Positions 1 through 11,110 of a DNA stretch of 64,000 nucleotides are shown piece by piece. Position 1 is the first letter of the stretch. Every line of letters starts with the position of its first letter. The stretch comes from Planobispora rosea (GTDB lineage: Bacteria > Actinomycetota > Actinomycetes > Streptosporangiales > Streptosporangiaceae). The stretch is from the NCBI RefSeq assembly GCF_014648175.1, contig NZ_BMQP01000022.1, forward strand, positions 1 to 64,000, given 5' to 3'. Both the position numbers and the translations under genes were made by a program. Below the pieces are notes generated by a model. The model saw only the letters and a list, made by a program, of their open reading frames with translations, was not told the DNA's origin and did no database searches.

Positions 1-70
1 CTTCCGCGCCGCGGAGGAGCTCGGCATCGACCTGTCCCGGCGCGAGCCGAGCAGCGTCGAAGAGGTCTGA
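1..70 (+). CDS. rpoB: RNA polymerase beta subunit, C-terminal end (partial)
   Basis: Only the last 22 codons are in the window; the gene begins upstream. The frame reads to a TGA at 68-70 and ends in LGIDLSRREPSSVEEV, the usual tail of actinobacterial RpoB. It lies 26 bases before rpoC in the standard rpoBC order, so both subunits are almost certainly co-transcribed. Nothing about the catalytic part or rifampicin region can be said from this fragment. Confidence 0.93.
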   Translation, partial: FRAAEELGIDLSRREPSSVEEV

Positions 71-96
71 TCTAGAAGCTGAGGAGGGGAAAACAC

Positions 97-3981
<3,885 letters not shown>

Positions 3982-3997
3982 ACCACGCAGAACCGAC

Positions 3998-4030
3998 ATG
4001 CCCGGCGCTTTCGGAAGGCGCCGGGCATTT
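3998..4030 (+). terminator. rpoC intrinsic terminator
   Basis: A perfect 11-bp stem (ATGCCCGGCGC at 3998-4008 pairing with 4018-4028) has a 9-base loop and a short T-containing tail. It starts 16 bases after the rpoC stop and would end the rpoBC transcript before the thiopeptide genes. Confidence 0.8.
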
Positions 4031-4160
4031 CGGTATTCGGGACCACCTCGTCCGGGGGCCGGGCATCCATCGTGCGCCCGTGCCGGCCCCTCCCGCGTGA
4101 AGGCCGCGACCGACAAAAGCCCAGCATACGACAGGAATTCACCGGGATGATTATTTATCC

Positions 4161-4189
4161 TTGACGCATTCGATGATCGTGGTTAATGT
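4161..4189 (+). promoter_or_regulatory. Promoter of pbtR-pbtG1-pbtB1-pbtO
   Basis: TTGACG (4161-4166) and TAATGT (4184-4189) are separated by 17 bases, a near-consensus housekeeping-sigma promoter. It lies in a distinctly AT-rich stretch (about 4130-4260) that contrasts with the surrounding high-GC DNA. Transcription would start near 4196 and read through pbtR. No clear palindromic operator is evident around it. The rest of the 3982-4297 gap holds only the rpoC terminator. Confidence 0.7.
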
Positions 4190-4297
4190 GACAAAGTGCG
4201 TAATGTCCACCTGGTGGGCGTATAGTTATTGGGCTGGGGGCATAATGACTATCCGTATCCGGTCGTGCAACGCGCTGCGGTCGCGGCGGGAAAGCGC

Positions 4298-5011
4298 GTG
4301 ACGAGCTCGCGCAGTAATGCCGAACGAGTGGTCCGAATCATCGACGCATCTGCGGAGCTTTTACTCCAGAGGGGATATCGACGGGTGACCGTCGAGGAGG
4401 TCGCCAGCCATGCCGGTGTCTCCAAGAGCAGCGTCTACCTGCACTGGAACACGAAGGACGACATCTTCTACGACGCTCTCGACCGCGAGTGCGCCGCGCT
4501 CGTGTGCGAGGCCGTCGACCGCGTCAGACGCAACCCGGCCGAAATCCTGGCTCACCGGATGGCGGCCAATCTGCTCCGGATCATCCTGGACAGGCCGCTG
4601 CTGCGGGCGCTGCTGATGGGTGACCAGGCGATTCTGGGATCGCTCCGCCATGCGAAGTCGTCCGCTCTCCGATCCCGGACGGCGGCAATTGACGAGCTGA
4701 TTCACCGATATCTCTCAGCGCTGCAGAAAAACCAACTCATCTGTCCCGACATCGATCTGCGCATCACCCGGAAAGCGGTGTGGGAAATGCTGCGCGGCAT
4801 GATTTTCTCGGCGGGGACGGAGCCGTTGGGCAAGCCGCGCTCCGCCGAGCTGGCGCAGGTCATGACGGTTACCGTGCGGCGGGCGTTCGAGCCCAGGGGC
4901 GTACCGGGGATCGACCGGATCACCGCCGCCGCGGCCGAGGTCTTCGAGGCGTTCGACGAACTCATTCCGACCGCGGAGAACCTGGACTTCGAGCGCCCGA
5001 TGGTGCTATGA
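4298..5011 (+). CDS. pbtR: TetR-family transcriptional regulator of the thiopeptide cluster
   Basis: TetR-type repressor, 237 residues from the chosen GTG. The N-terminal helix-turn-helix reads VEEVASHAGVSKSSVYLHW, the classic TetR signature with the tyrosine that opens helix 4. The remainder is the helical ligand-binding half, whose effector cannot be read. It is the first gene of the cluster and overlaps pbtG1 by 4 bases (ATGA), so it is co-transcribed with biosynthetic genes and probably controls them and itself. Start choice: TTG 4229 (possible RBS GGTGGG) and GTG 4265 are in-frame alternatives. GTG 4298 gives the usual short TetR N-terminus before the DNA-binding domain. The ligand could be GE2270 or an intermediate; this is inference. 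Confidence 0.8.
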   Translation: MTSSRSNAERVVRIIDASAELLLQRGYRRVTVEEVASHAGVSKSSVYLHWNTKDDIFYDALDRECAALVCEAVDRVRRNPAEILAHRMAANLLRIILDRPLLRALLMGDQAILGSLRHAKSSALRSRTAAIDELIHRYLSALQKNQLICPDIDLRITRKAVWEMLRGMIFSAGTEPLGKPRSAELAQVMTVTVRRAFEPRGVPGIDRITAAAAEVFEAFDELIPTAENLDFERPMVL

Positions 5012-6888
5012 CCGTGGCGCCGGCATATCTTTCTCCGGTTTCGAGGACGCTTGTCGGAAACGGTGTGCTCGCCGACCGGCTCTCGGCGGTGCCGGCCGGG
5101 CTCGATCCGGATCTGGTGCTGGCCGTATCGGACGCGCCCGATCCCGCGGTGCTCGCCGCGGCGAGAGCGACGGGCCGCCCGGTGCTGCCGGTGATCGCCG
5201 AGATGGGGCACGTCCGCATCGGACCGCTGGAACGGCCGGGCGAGCCGGGGTGCTCCGACTGCCTGAGCATCCGCAGACATCGTGCCGCCACCCGGTCGGC
5301 CGAACGCGAGGCGGTGTGGCTGAGACACGGCGAGAGCATGGCCGGTGCGATGTCGCCGCTGCTCGTGCCGGCGGCACTGGACCTGGTGGCCGCGCTCGTC
5401 GCCGGAGCGGCGGCGGGCCGCGGCGGCATTCTGCTGGTCGACCTCGCCGACCTCGCCGTGACGCCGCACTCGTTCCTGCCCGATCCGCTCTGCGGCCGGT
5501 GCGGGGAACTGCCGGACGACAGCCCGGAGCGTGCGCGCGTCACGTTGGTGCCGCGGCCGAAGCCCGCTCTGGACCAGTACCGGGTGTGGGACGCCGAACA
5601 CGAACTGGACCGCCTGATCCGGACCTACGTCGACGACCACACCGGTCTCGTGAACTCGCTCACCCCGGCGGCGCTCGGTTCGCTCGCCGTCGCGGGAGCG
5701 GCGATCCGGCTACGCGGGACGACGGTGTTCGAACCGGGCTTCGGCCGGTCCCGCAGCTACCGCCGCAGCTCGGCCATCGCGTTGCTCGAAGCGCTGGAGC
5801 GGTACGGCGCCATCGGCCCCGGCGGCAGGCGCGGAACCGTACGCGCGAGCTACGCGTCCCTGGGCGACCGGGCGGTGGATCCACGGTCGCTGGGCCTGCA
5901 CCCGCCCACGCACTACGCGCTGCCGGACTTCCCGTACCGGCCGTTCACGGTCGACGCGGTGTGCCGTTGGGTGTGGGGGCACTCGTTCGCGGCCGGTGGT
6001 CCCGTGCTGGTGCCGGAGCGCAACGTCTACTACGGGCGCTCCGACGACCAGCCGTTCTGCTACGAGCTCGCCAACGGCTGCGCCCTGGGATCGTGCCTGG
6101 AGGAGGCGATCTTCCACGGCATCCTGGAGGTGCTGGAACGCGACGCGTTCCTGCTGACCTGGTACACCCGTGCGCGGGCCCCGCGCATCGATCTCGGCAC
6201 GGCCCGCGATCCGGGGATCCCGCTGGTCGCCGCGGCGATCACCGCCGAGACCGGTTACCTCGTCGAGTGCTACGACATCACGCCCGACCACGGAGTGCCG
6301 TGCGTGTGGGCGCTGGCCCGTACGCTGTCCGGTGAGCCCGCCACGATCAGCGCCGCCGCCGCCGGGACCAGCCTGGAACACGCCGCCGCGGGGGCGCTCG
6401 CCGAACTCGGCCCGATGGTGCCGACCGTGCGCGAGCACTTCCCCCCGAACGCCGACCGAGCACGGACGCTGGCCGCCGACGGCAGCCGGGTACGGTCGAT
6501 GATCGACCATTACCTGGTGTACGGAGTGCGGTCGGCGGCGGAGCGGTTGTCGTTCCTCACCGAGGGGACGACGCGGGTGCCGTTCCCACCGCCTCCCGAA
6601 GGGTTCCGGCACCAGGATCTGACCCTCGACCTGGAGTTTCTGATCGACCGGCTCGCGGACGTCGGGCTCGACGTGATCGTGGTCGATCTGACGACACCGG
6701 AGCATCGCGCGGGCGGCCTGCGCTGCGTGAAGGTGCTCGTGCCCGGTGCGGTCCCGATGACGTTCGGGGAGCAGAACCGCCGCACCTGGGGGCTGCCGCG
6801 ACTGCTGGACCCGGCCGCGGTGCGCGGACGGGGGATGCCGGTGCGTGTCCACGCCGACCTGAACCCCGACCCCCACCCGTTCCCGTGA
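5008..6888 (+). CDS. pbtG1: YcaO-type cyclodehydratase, second copy
   Basis: YcaO-fold, ATP-dependent azoline-forming enzyme, 626 residues. The N-terminal part carries two CxxC pairs (Cys82/Cys85 and Cys162/Cys165), a probable structural zinc site also seen in PbtG. The YcaO core contains ALLEALERYGAIGPGGRR and NGCALGSCLEEAIFHGILEV, the Glu-rich ATP/Mg-binding segments. The C-terminus ends DPHPFP, the proline-rich tail typical of peptide-modifying YcaO proteins. It is a clear paralogue of PbtG. It has no adjacent ThiF-like partner, so it may borrow PbtF or act alone. GE2270A carries one oxazoline (from Ser13) besides its six thiazoles; a second cyclodehydratase for that ring is the likeliest role. 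Its stop overlaps the pbtB1 start (GTGA). Confidence 0.85.
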   Translation: MTVAPAYLSPVSRTLVGNGVLADRLSAVPAGLDPDLVLAVSDAPDPAVLAAARATGRPVLPVIAEMGHVRIGPLERPGEPGCSDCLSIRRHRAATRSAEREAVWLRHGESMAGAMSPLLVPAALDLVAALVAGAAAGRGGILLVDLADLAVTPHSFLPDPLCGRCGELPDDSPERARVTLVPRPKPALDQYRVWDAEHELDRLIRTYVDDHTGLVNSLTPAALGSLAVAGAAIRLRGTTVFEPGFGRSRSYRRSSAIALLEALERYGAIGPGGRRGTVRASYASLGDRAVDPRSLGLHPPTHYALPDFPYRPFTVDAVCRWVWGHSFAAGGPVLVPERNVYYGRSDDQPFCYELANGCALGSCLEEAIFHGILEVLERDAFLLTWYTRARAPRIDLGTARDPGIPLVAAAITAETGYLVECYDITPDHGVPCVWALARTLSGEPATISAAAAGTSLEHAAAGALAELGPMVPTVREHFPPNADRARTLAADGSRVRSMIDHYLVYGVRSAAERLSFLTEGTTRVPFPPPPEGFRHQDLTLDLEFLIDRLADVGLDVIVVDLTTPEHRAGGLRCVKVLVPGAVPMTFGEQNRRTWGLPRLLDPAAVRGRGMPVRVHADLNPDPHPFP

Positions 6889-9263
6889 ACCGCGCGGTCG
6901 CCAGGGTCGGCGGACTGCCGCTGTCCGCTCTGGACGCTCTGGCCTGCCCTGACGCCACGGCTCTGGCCGCCTGTGTCGTCTCGCTCACCGACGAGTTGTC
7001 CCGGCGGGCCGCGGTGCTGTCCGACCTCCTGTACGAGGTGATCGGCGCCGCGGAGGAGCACAAGCCCGTCCTGGTGGCGATCCGGCGGGACCTGCACGGG
7101 CTGCGTCGGCCCAAGCGGATCGAGGTGCTGCCCGCGGCGCTGCTGGATCGGGTCCATGAGTGGATCTCCCTCTGGGAACAGCGCGCGCGGGCCCGCGCCG
7201 CGTTGCCCGAGGTGCTCGCGGGTGAGGCCCGGACGGCCTGGGCGTCGCTGCGGGAGCTGGCCGCCGCTCCGGCGGTACGGCACGGGCTCGCGCACGCCAG
7301 CCCGGACCTGTCCGCGGAACTGGAGAAGTGGCTCGCCGACCCGGGGCGACGGCCCCGGGCGGGGACACTGGCGAGCCTGCTGCGCTACGTCACCCGGGTG
7401 GCGGCCAAGACGAGTCCTTTCAGCACGTTCACGAGCGTTCACCGCGTGCACTGGGAGATGGAGGGGACGGGCTGGGAGATACCCGACTCACCGCCGACCG
7501 TGGTGGTCGAGGCCGATGTGGGACTCCGGCTGCTGGTGGAGTTCATGGTGCCACGATGGCCAGGACCGGCCGCGGCGCGTACGGTCCGGCTGTCGCCGAC
7601 CGCGTACATGTCCGGGCGGAAGCTGCTCTTCCTCGGCCCGGACGGGCGGACGCGCGCACTCGAACGGACGGCGGCGCTGGATGCCCTCGTCGAGTTGCTG
7701 CGTGCCGAGCACGGGGCCCGGTGGGACGTGGTGGCCGGCAAGCTCGCCGCAGAAGACCGCGAGCAGGGGGAGGAGACCCTGGCCCGGCTGGTGCGCGGCG
7801 GGCTGGTGGAGGCGGTGGTGCCGGTGCCCGGCCAGGCGGCGAGGCCGTTCGCGGCCCTCGCGGACTGGGCCCGGGCCGCCGAGGTCGCCCATCCGCTGAA
7901 CCGCATCCAGCAGGCACTGGACCTCACCGGACCCCTCGGCACCGGTGACCCGGCGACATCGGCCTGCACCGAGGCGGCGCGTCGCGTCACCGCCGAACTC
8001 CCCGCGCTCAGCCTTCCCGCCATGCCGCTCCCCGAGCTGCGCCGCCGCGTTCTGCGCGAGTCGACCGTCGGCGCGCCCGTCACCTGCGCGCTCCCGGAGT
8101 GGCGACCGGCCCTGGCCGACCTGGAACGGGTCCGCCGCTGGCTGGCGGTCCACGATCCGATGTTGCCGCTCCGCCTTTCCCTGGCGGACCACGTCCGCGA
8201 CTGGTTCGGCCCGGACTCCAGCCCGCCGCTGCTGGAGGTGTACCTCCGGGTCGAGGCGGCTCAGCCGGGGTCGCCGCTCCACCCCGACTTCCTGGAACGC
8301 CCCGACCCCCTGGCGGATGTCGCCGACCCGCGCCTGCGCGGACTGCGCGACCTGCGCGTCCGGACGATCGAGGCGCTTCACGGAGGGCGGGCCGAGGAGA
8401 TGCTCGGCGAACTGCCGGGGTGGATCGGCGACCCGGGACCGGTCACCTGCTACGTCCAGCCCTTCCATGAGGAGGGCGAGCTCAGGCTGGTCCTCAACAC
8501 CGCGCACGGCGGCCACGGCCGGGGCATCACCCGCTGGAGCAGACTTCTGGGCGGCAGTCCGGTGCGGGTCTCCCCCGGCTACCTGGCCGCCGAGCTGCCG
8601 GGGGTCTTCGGGCACAGCTTGAACCTGCGCGCTCCCGGCACGGAATGGGAACTCGACTACCCGGGCGCGGTAGGCCAGGCACCGCCGGATCGCCGCATTC
8701 CGCTCACCGAGTTGCAGGTCCGGCACGACCAGGCCAGGGGTCTCGTCACCCTGTGGTGGCCGCGTGCCGGCCGGCGGGTCGTCCCGGTGCACGCGGGCAT
8801 GATGTCGGAGACGCTCCTGCCGCCGCTGGCGCGGCTGCTCGTCGAGGCGTTCGGTACCACCTACCTGACCCACCCCACCCTCCCGGCGATCCCGCGGGCG
8901 AGCGGCCCTCGGATCGATCTCGGCCGTGTCACCCTCGCCAGAGCCCAGTGGACGGTCGGCCAGGACGCCGTTCCCCGGCGGGAAGACGACGACGCCGATC
9001 ACTTCGTCGCCGTCCAGCGGTGGCTGCGCCGCACCGGGATTCCGCGCCGTTGCTTCGTGCGCGTCCGGGAACGCCAGGTGAGCAGGGACCGGATCGCGTT
9101 CGACAAACGGCACAAGCCGGTGTTCATCGACTTCGGCAGCTGGCCGTCGGTGCTGGAGTTCGACCGGATGGTCGAGCGGACGACCGGCGAGCTGGAAGTG
9201 GCGGAGGCGCTGCCCGACGGCGATCGGGCCGTGGAGTTCGCGATCGAGGTGGGGGAACCGTGA
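6885..9263 (+). CDS. pbtB1: LanB-type dehydratase N-domain protein, second copy
   Basis: Lantibiotic-dehydratase-type protein (glutamylation domain), 792 residues, related to PbtB. Shared landmarks include the early RRAAVLSDLLYEVIG block, VTRVAAKTSPFSTFTSVHRV near residue 165, and a C-terminal RCFVRVRERQ...RHKPVFIDFGSW block. In split thiopeptide dehydratases this half transfers glutamate from tRNA-Glu onto Ser or Thr, and a separate elimination domain removes it. No dedicated elimination partner is adjacent, so it either shares PbtC or has diverged. It is translationally coupled to pbtG1 before it and pbtO after it (4-base overlaps). Its pairing with PbtG1 suggests work on the C-terminal Ser13 or Ser15 of the core; this is inference. 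Confidence 0.82.
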   Translation: MNRAVARVGGLPLSALDALACPDATALAACVVSLTDELSRRAAVLSDLLYEVIGAAEEHKPVLVAIRRDLHGLRRPKRIEVLPAALLDRVHEWISLWEQRARARAALPEVLAGEARTAWASLRELAAAPAVRHGLAHASPDLSAELEKWLADPGRRPRAGTLASLLRYVTRVAAKTSPFSTFTSVHRVHWEMEGTGWEIPDSPPTVVVEADVGLRLLVEFMVPRWPGPAAARTVRLSPTAYMSGRKLLFLGPDGRTRALERTAALDALVELLRAEHGARWDVVAGKLAAEDREQGEETLARLVRGGLVEAVVPVPGQAARPFAALADWARAAEVAHPLNRIQQALDLTGPLGTGDPATSACTEAARRVTAELPALSLPAMPLPELRRRVLRESTVGAPVTCALPEWRPALADLERVRRWLAVHDPMLPLRLSLADHVRDWFGPDSSPPLLEVYLRVEAAQPGSPLHPDFLERPDPLADVADPRLRGLRDLRVRTIEALHGGRAEEMLGELPGWIGDPGPVTCYVQPFHEEGELRLVLNTAHGGHGRGITRWSRLLGGSPVRVSPGYLAAELPGVFGHSLNLRAPGTEWELDYPGAVGQAPPDRRIPLTELQVRHDQARGLVTLWWPRAGRRVVPVHAGMMSETLLPPLARLLVEAFGTTYLTHPTLPAIPRASGPRIDLGRVTLARAQWTVGQDAVPRREDDDADHFVAVQRWLRRTGIPRRCFVRVRERQVSRDRIAFDKRHKPVFIDFGSWPSVLEFDRMVERTTGELEVAEALPDGDRAVEFAIEVGEP

Positions 9264-10294
9264 CGCAGTATCCACTGAGCCGTCCGGAGCCGCTCGGGGT
9301 CCACCCCGACTACCGGCGGCTCCGTGAGACATGCCCGGTGGCGCGGGTCGGCTCGCCCTACGGCCCGGCCTGGCTGGTCACCCGCTACGCGGACGTGGCG
9401 GCGGTGCTGACCGACGCGCGGTTCAGCCGTGCGGCGGCGCCGGAGGACGACGGTGGCATCCTGCTCAACACGGACCCGCCGGAGCACGACAGGCTGCGCA
9501 AGCTCATCGTGGCGCACACCGGAACGGCGCGGGTCGAGCGGCTCCGGCCGAGGGCCGAGGAGATCGCGGTCGCGCTGGCACGGCGGATCCCGGGTGAGGG
9601 TGAGTTCATCAGCGCGTTCGCCGAGCCGTTCTCGCATCGGGTGCTCAGCCTGTTCGTCGGGCACCTGGTCGGCCTGCCCGCCCAGGACCTGGGTCCGCTG
9701 GCCACCGTCGTGACGCTCGCGCCGGTGCCCGACCGGGAGCGGGGAGCCGCCTTCGCCGAGCTGTGCCGGCGGCTCGGGCGCCAGGTGGACCGGGAAACGC
9801 TCGCGGTGGTGCTCAACGTCGTCTTCGGCGGGCACGCGGCGGTGGTGGCCGCGCTGGGCTACTGCCTGCTGGCCGCGCTGGACGCACCGCTGCCGAGGCT
9901 GGCGGGCGATCCCGAAGGCATCGCCGAGCTGGTCGAGGAGACGCTCCGCCTCGCGCCACCGGGCGACCGGACTCTGCTGCGCCGTACCACGGAGCCGGTG
10001 GAGCTGGGCGGGCGGACACTCCCCGCGGGCGCGTTGGTGATCCCGTCGATAGCGGCGGCGAACCGCGACCCGGACCGGCCCGTCGGCCGGCGCATGCCCC
10101 GGCATCTGGCGTTCGGCCGAGGCGCGCACGCGTGCCTCGGGATGGCGCTCGCCAGGATGGAGCTGCAGGCGGCGCTCAAGGCGCTGGCCGAGCACGCCCC
10201 CGACGTGCGGCTTCCGGCCGGGACGGGCGCCCTCGTGCGAACACATGAAGAATTGTCGGTGAGCCCTCTTGCGGGAATCCCGATTCAGAGGTAA
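9260..10294 (+). CDS. pbtO: Cytochrome P450 tailoring hydroxylase
   Basis: Haem-thiolate monooxygenase, 344 residues, shorter than the usual ~400. The haem-binding loop FGRGAHACLG places the cysteine ligand at residue 292. The ExxR pair is Glu227/Arg230. In the I-helix the normal GGxDT motif is GGHAA (residues 190-194), so both the conserved acid and alcohol are replaced by alanine, which is unusual for an oxygen-activating P450. It overlaps pbtB1 by 4 bases and has the RBS GGGGGAA. GE2270A carries two hydroxylations, the beta-carbon of Phe8 and the methyl of one thiazole that becomes methoxymethyl. This is the only P450 in the cluster. Which site it oxidises cannot be told from sequence. Confidence 0.88.
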   Translation: MTQYPLSRPEPLGVHPDYRRLRETCPVARVGSPYGPAWLVTRYADVAAVLTDARFSRAAAPEDDGGILLNTDPPEHDRLRKLIVAHTGTARVERLRPRAEEIAVALARRIPGEGEFISAFAEPFSHRVLSLFVGHLVGLPAQDLGPLATVVTLAPVPDRERGAAFAELCRRLGRQVDRETLAVVLNVVFGGHAAVVAALGYCLLAALDAPLPRLAGDPEGIAELVEETLRLAPPGDRTLLRRTTEPVELGGRTLPAGALVIPSIAAANRDPDRPVGRRMPRHLAFGRGAHACLGMALARMELQAALKALAEHAPDVRLPAGTGALVRTHEELSVSPLAGIPIQR

Positions 10295-10340
10295 GAGCGA
10301 AAAGTCGAGAATACGGTTTTGGTCAGCGGGTTCGGATTCC

Positions 10341-10369
10341 TTGCGATGTCCGTAACGCGACAATAGCCT
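10341..10369 (+). promoter_or_regulatory. Promoter of pbtX-pbtM1-pbtM2-pbtA
   Basis: TTGCGA (10341-10346) and TAGCCT (10364-10369) are spaced by 17 bases in the 124-base gap after pbtO. The start would be near 10376, about 43 bases before the pbtX GTG. This divides the first half of the cluster into two transcription units. Confidence 0.65.
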
Positions 10370-10411
10370 CGAATCAGCGAGCAGAAAGACTAGCGCTGTA
10401 GGGATTCGAGG
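10367..10411 (+). repeat. 9-bp inverted repeat around the pbtX transcription start
   Basis: CCTCGAATC (10367-10375) is exactly inverted at 10403-10411 (GATTCGAGG). The left arm overlaps the -10 box and the right arm runs into the pbtX ribosome-binding site (GAGGGAGAA, 10408-10416). It is a candidate operator, for example for PbtR; the same sequence is not seen at the pbtR promoter. Confidence 0.5.
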
Positions 10412-10418
10412 GAGAACC

Positions 10419-11066
10419 GTGTCGGCAGAACACCCTTACCACGACAGGCTGCGCGCCTTGTTCGCGTATCTTCGGAAAGTCGACAGCGACCCGGCCGTGG
10501 CGTCCGAGCTCCAGGAGGACCCGGAGAAAGCCCTGCGTGCAGCAGGTGTGGATCAGGCATTCGACCGTCCGGAAGCCTTTCAGGCTTTCGTCGGGAAACT
10601 GTCGGCGCTGAGCGGTGAAGCGTGGCTCGCGACTGTTCACTCGATGATTGAATTATGTGAGAACGGCTCCGACGTGCAGCCGCCGACGGGGCCGAATATC
10701 TCATTCCGGCTCTCCGGGGACGGCAGTGTCACCGCTATCGCCAACCGCGGCGAAGTCGCCAAGAAGGTGCAGCCCAATCCGTTCTACACGAGTGGGAAGA
10801 GCGCGTCGGCGGGCAGCCGGCTGCGCATTTACCCCGAGTACGCGACCAGCGAGCTGTCGGCGCGGCTGAGCGAGCGTTATCTCTCGACGTTCTACCAGCG
10901 CACCCTGCTCAAGCGCGTCGTTCTCGACCCGGCCACCGTCGTCGAGGACGCGGACGCCGGTGAGGGCGTCACCGTGAGCCGGTCGCACTACAAGGGCGTC
11001 GAGTTCGACCTGCACACCAGGGCCGAGGGCGCGGACCGCGAGATCATCGCCGCGTTCGTGCGCTGA
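10419..11066 (+). CDS. pbtX: Uncharacterised thiopeptide-cluster protein
   Basis: I do not recognise a domain in this 215-residue soluble protein. It starts at a GTG preceded by a good RBS (GAGGGAGAA). The N-terminal segment DPAVASELQEDPEKALRAAG resembles the amphipathic leader-like helix of some RiPP precursors and small RiPP-associated proteins. The middle (SFRLSGDGSVTAIANRG) looks like beta structure. It has one cysteine (within SMIELCENGS), no signal peptide and no membrane segment. It leads its own transcription unit, upstream of pbtM1, pbtM2 and the precursor. Steps of GE2270 maturation with no obvious enzyme here are leader removal and C-terminal amide formation, but nothing in the sequence ties PbtX to either. 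The name follows its place in the recalled P. rosea cluster. Confidence 0.7.
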   Translation: MSAEHPYHDRLRALFAYLRKVDSDPAVASELQEDPEKALRAAGVDQAFDRPEAFQAFVGKLSALSGEAWLATVHSMIELCENGSDVQPPTGPNISFRLSGDGSVTAIANRGEVAKKVQPNPFYTSGKSASAGSRLRIYPEYATSELSARLSERYLSTFYQRTLLKRVVLDPATVVEDADAGEGVTVSRSHYKGVEFDLHTRAEGADREIIAAFVR

Positions 11067-11110
11067 TCATCGGCACAACGACCACGACATCACATCCACG
11101 GAGGCTCGGG

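Noticed and set aside
4780..5007. The frame extension upstream of pbtG1
   Set aside because: It is the shadow of pbtR; the overlapping ATG at 5008 is the natural coupled start.
8645..9259. The in-frame extension upstream of the P450
   Set aside because: The upstream codons are a shadow of pbtB1; GTG 9260 has a good RBS and yields the normal P450 N-terminus.
7488..9332. A 614-codon minus-strand frame opposite pbtB1
   Set aside because: Composition (Arg, Gly, His, Pro, Gln-rich) is that of a GC-rich antisense shadow; the + strand LanB protein is well supported.
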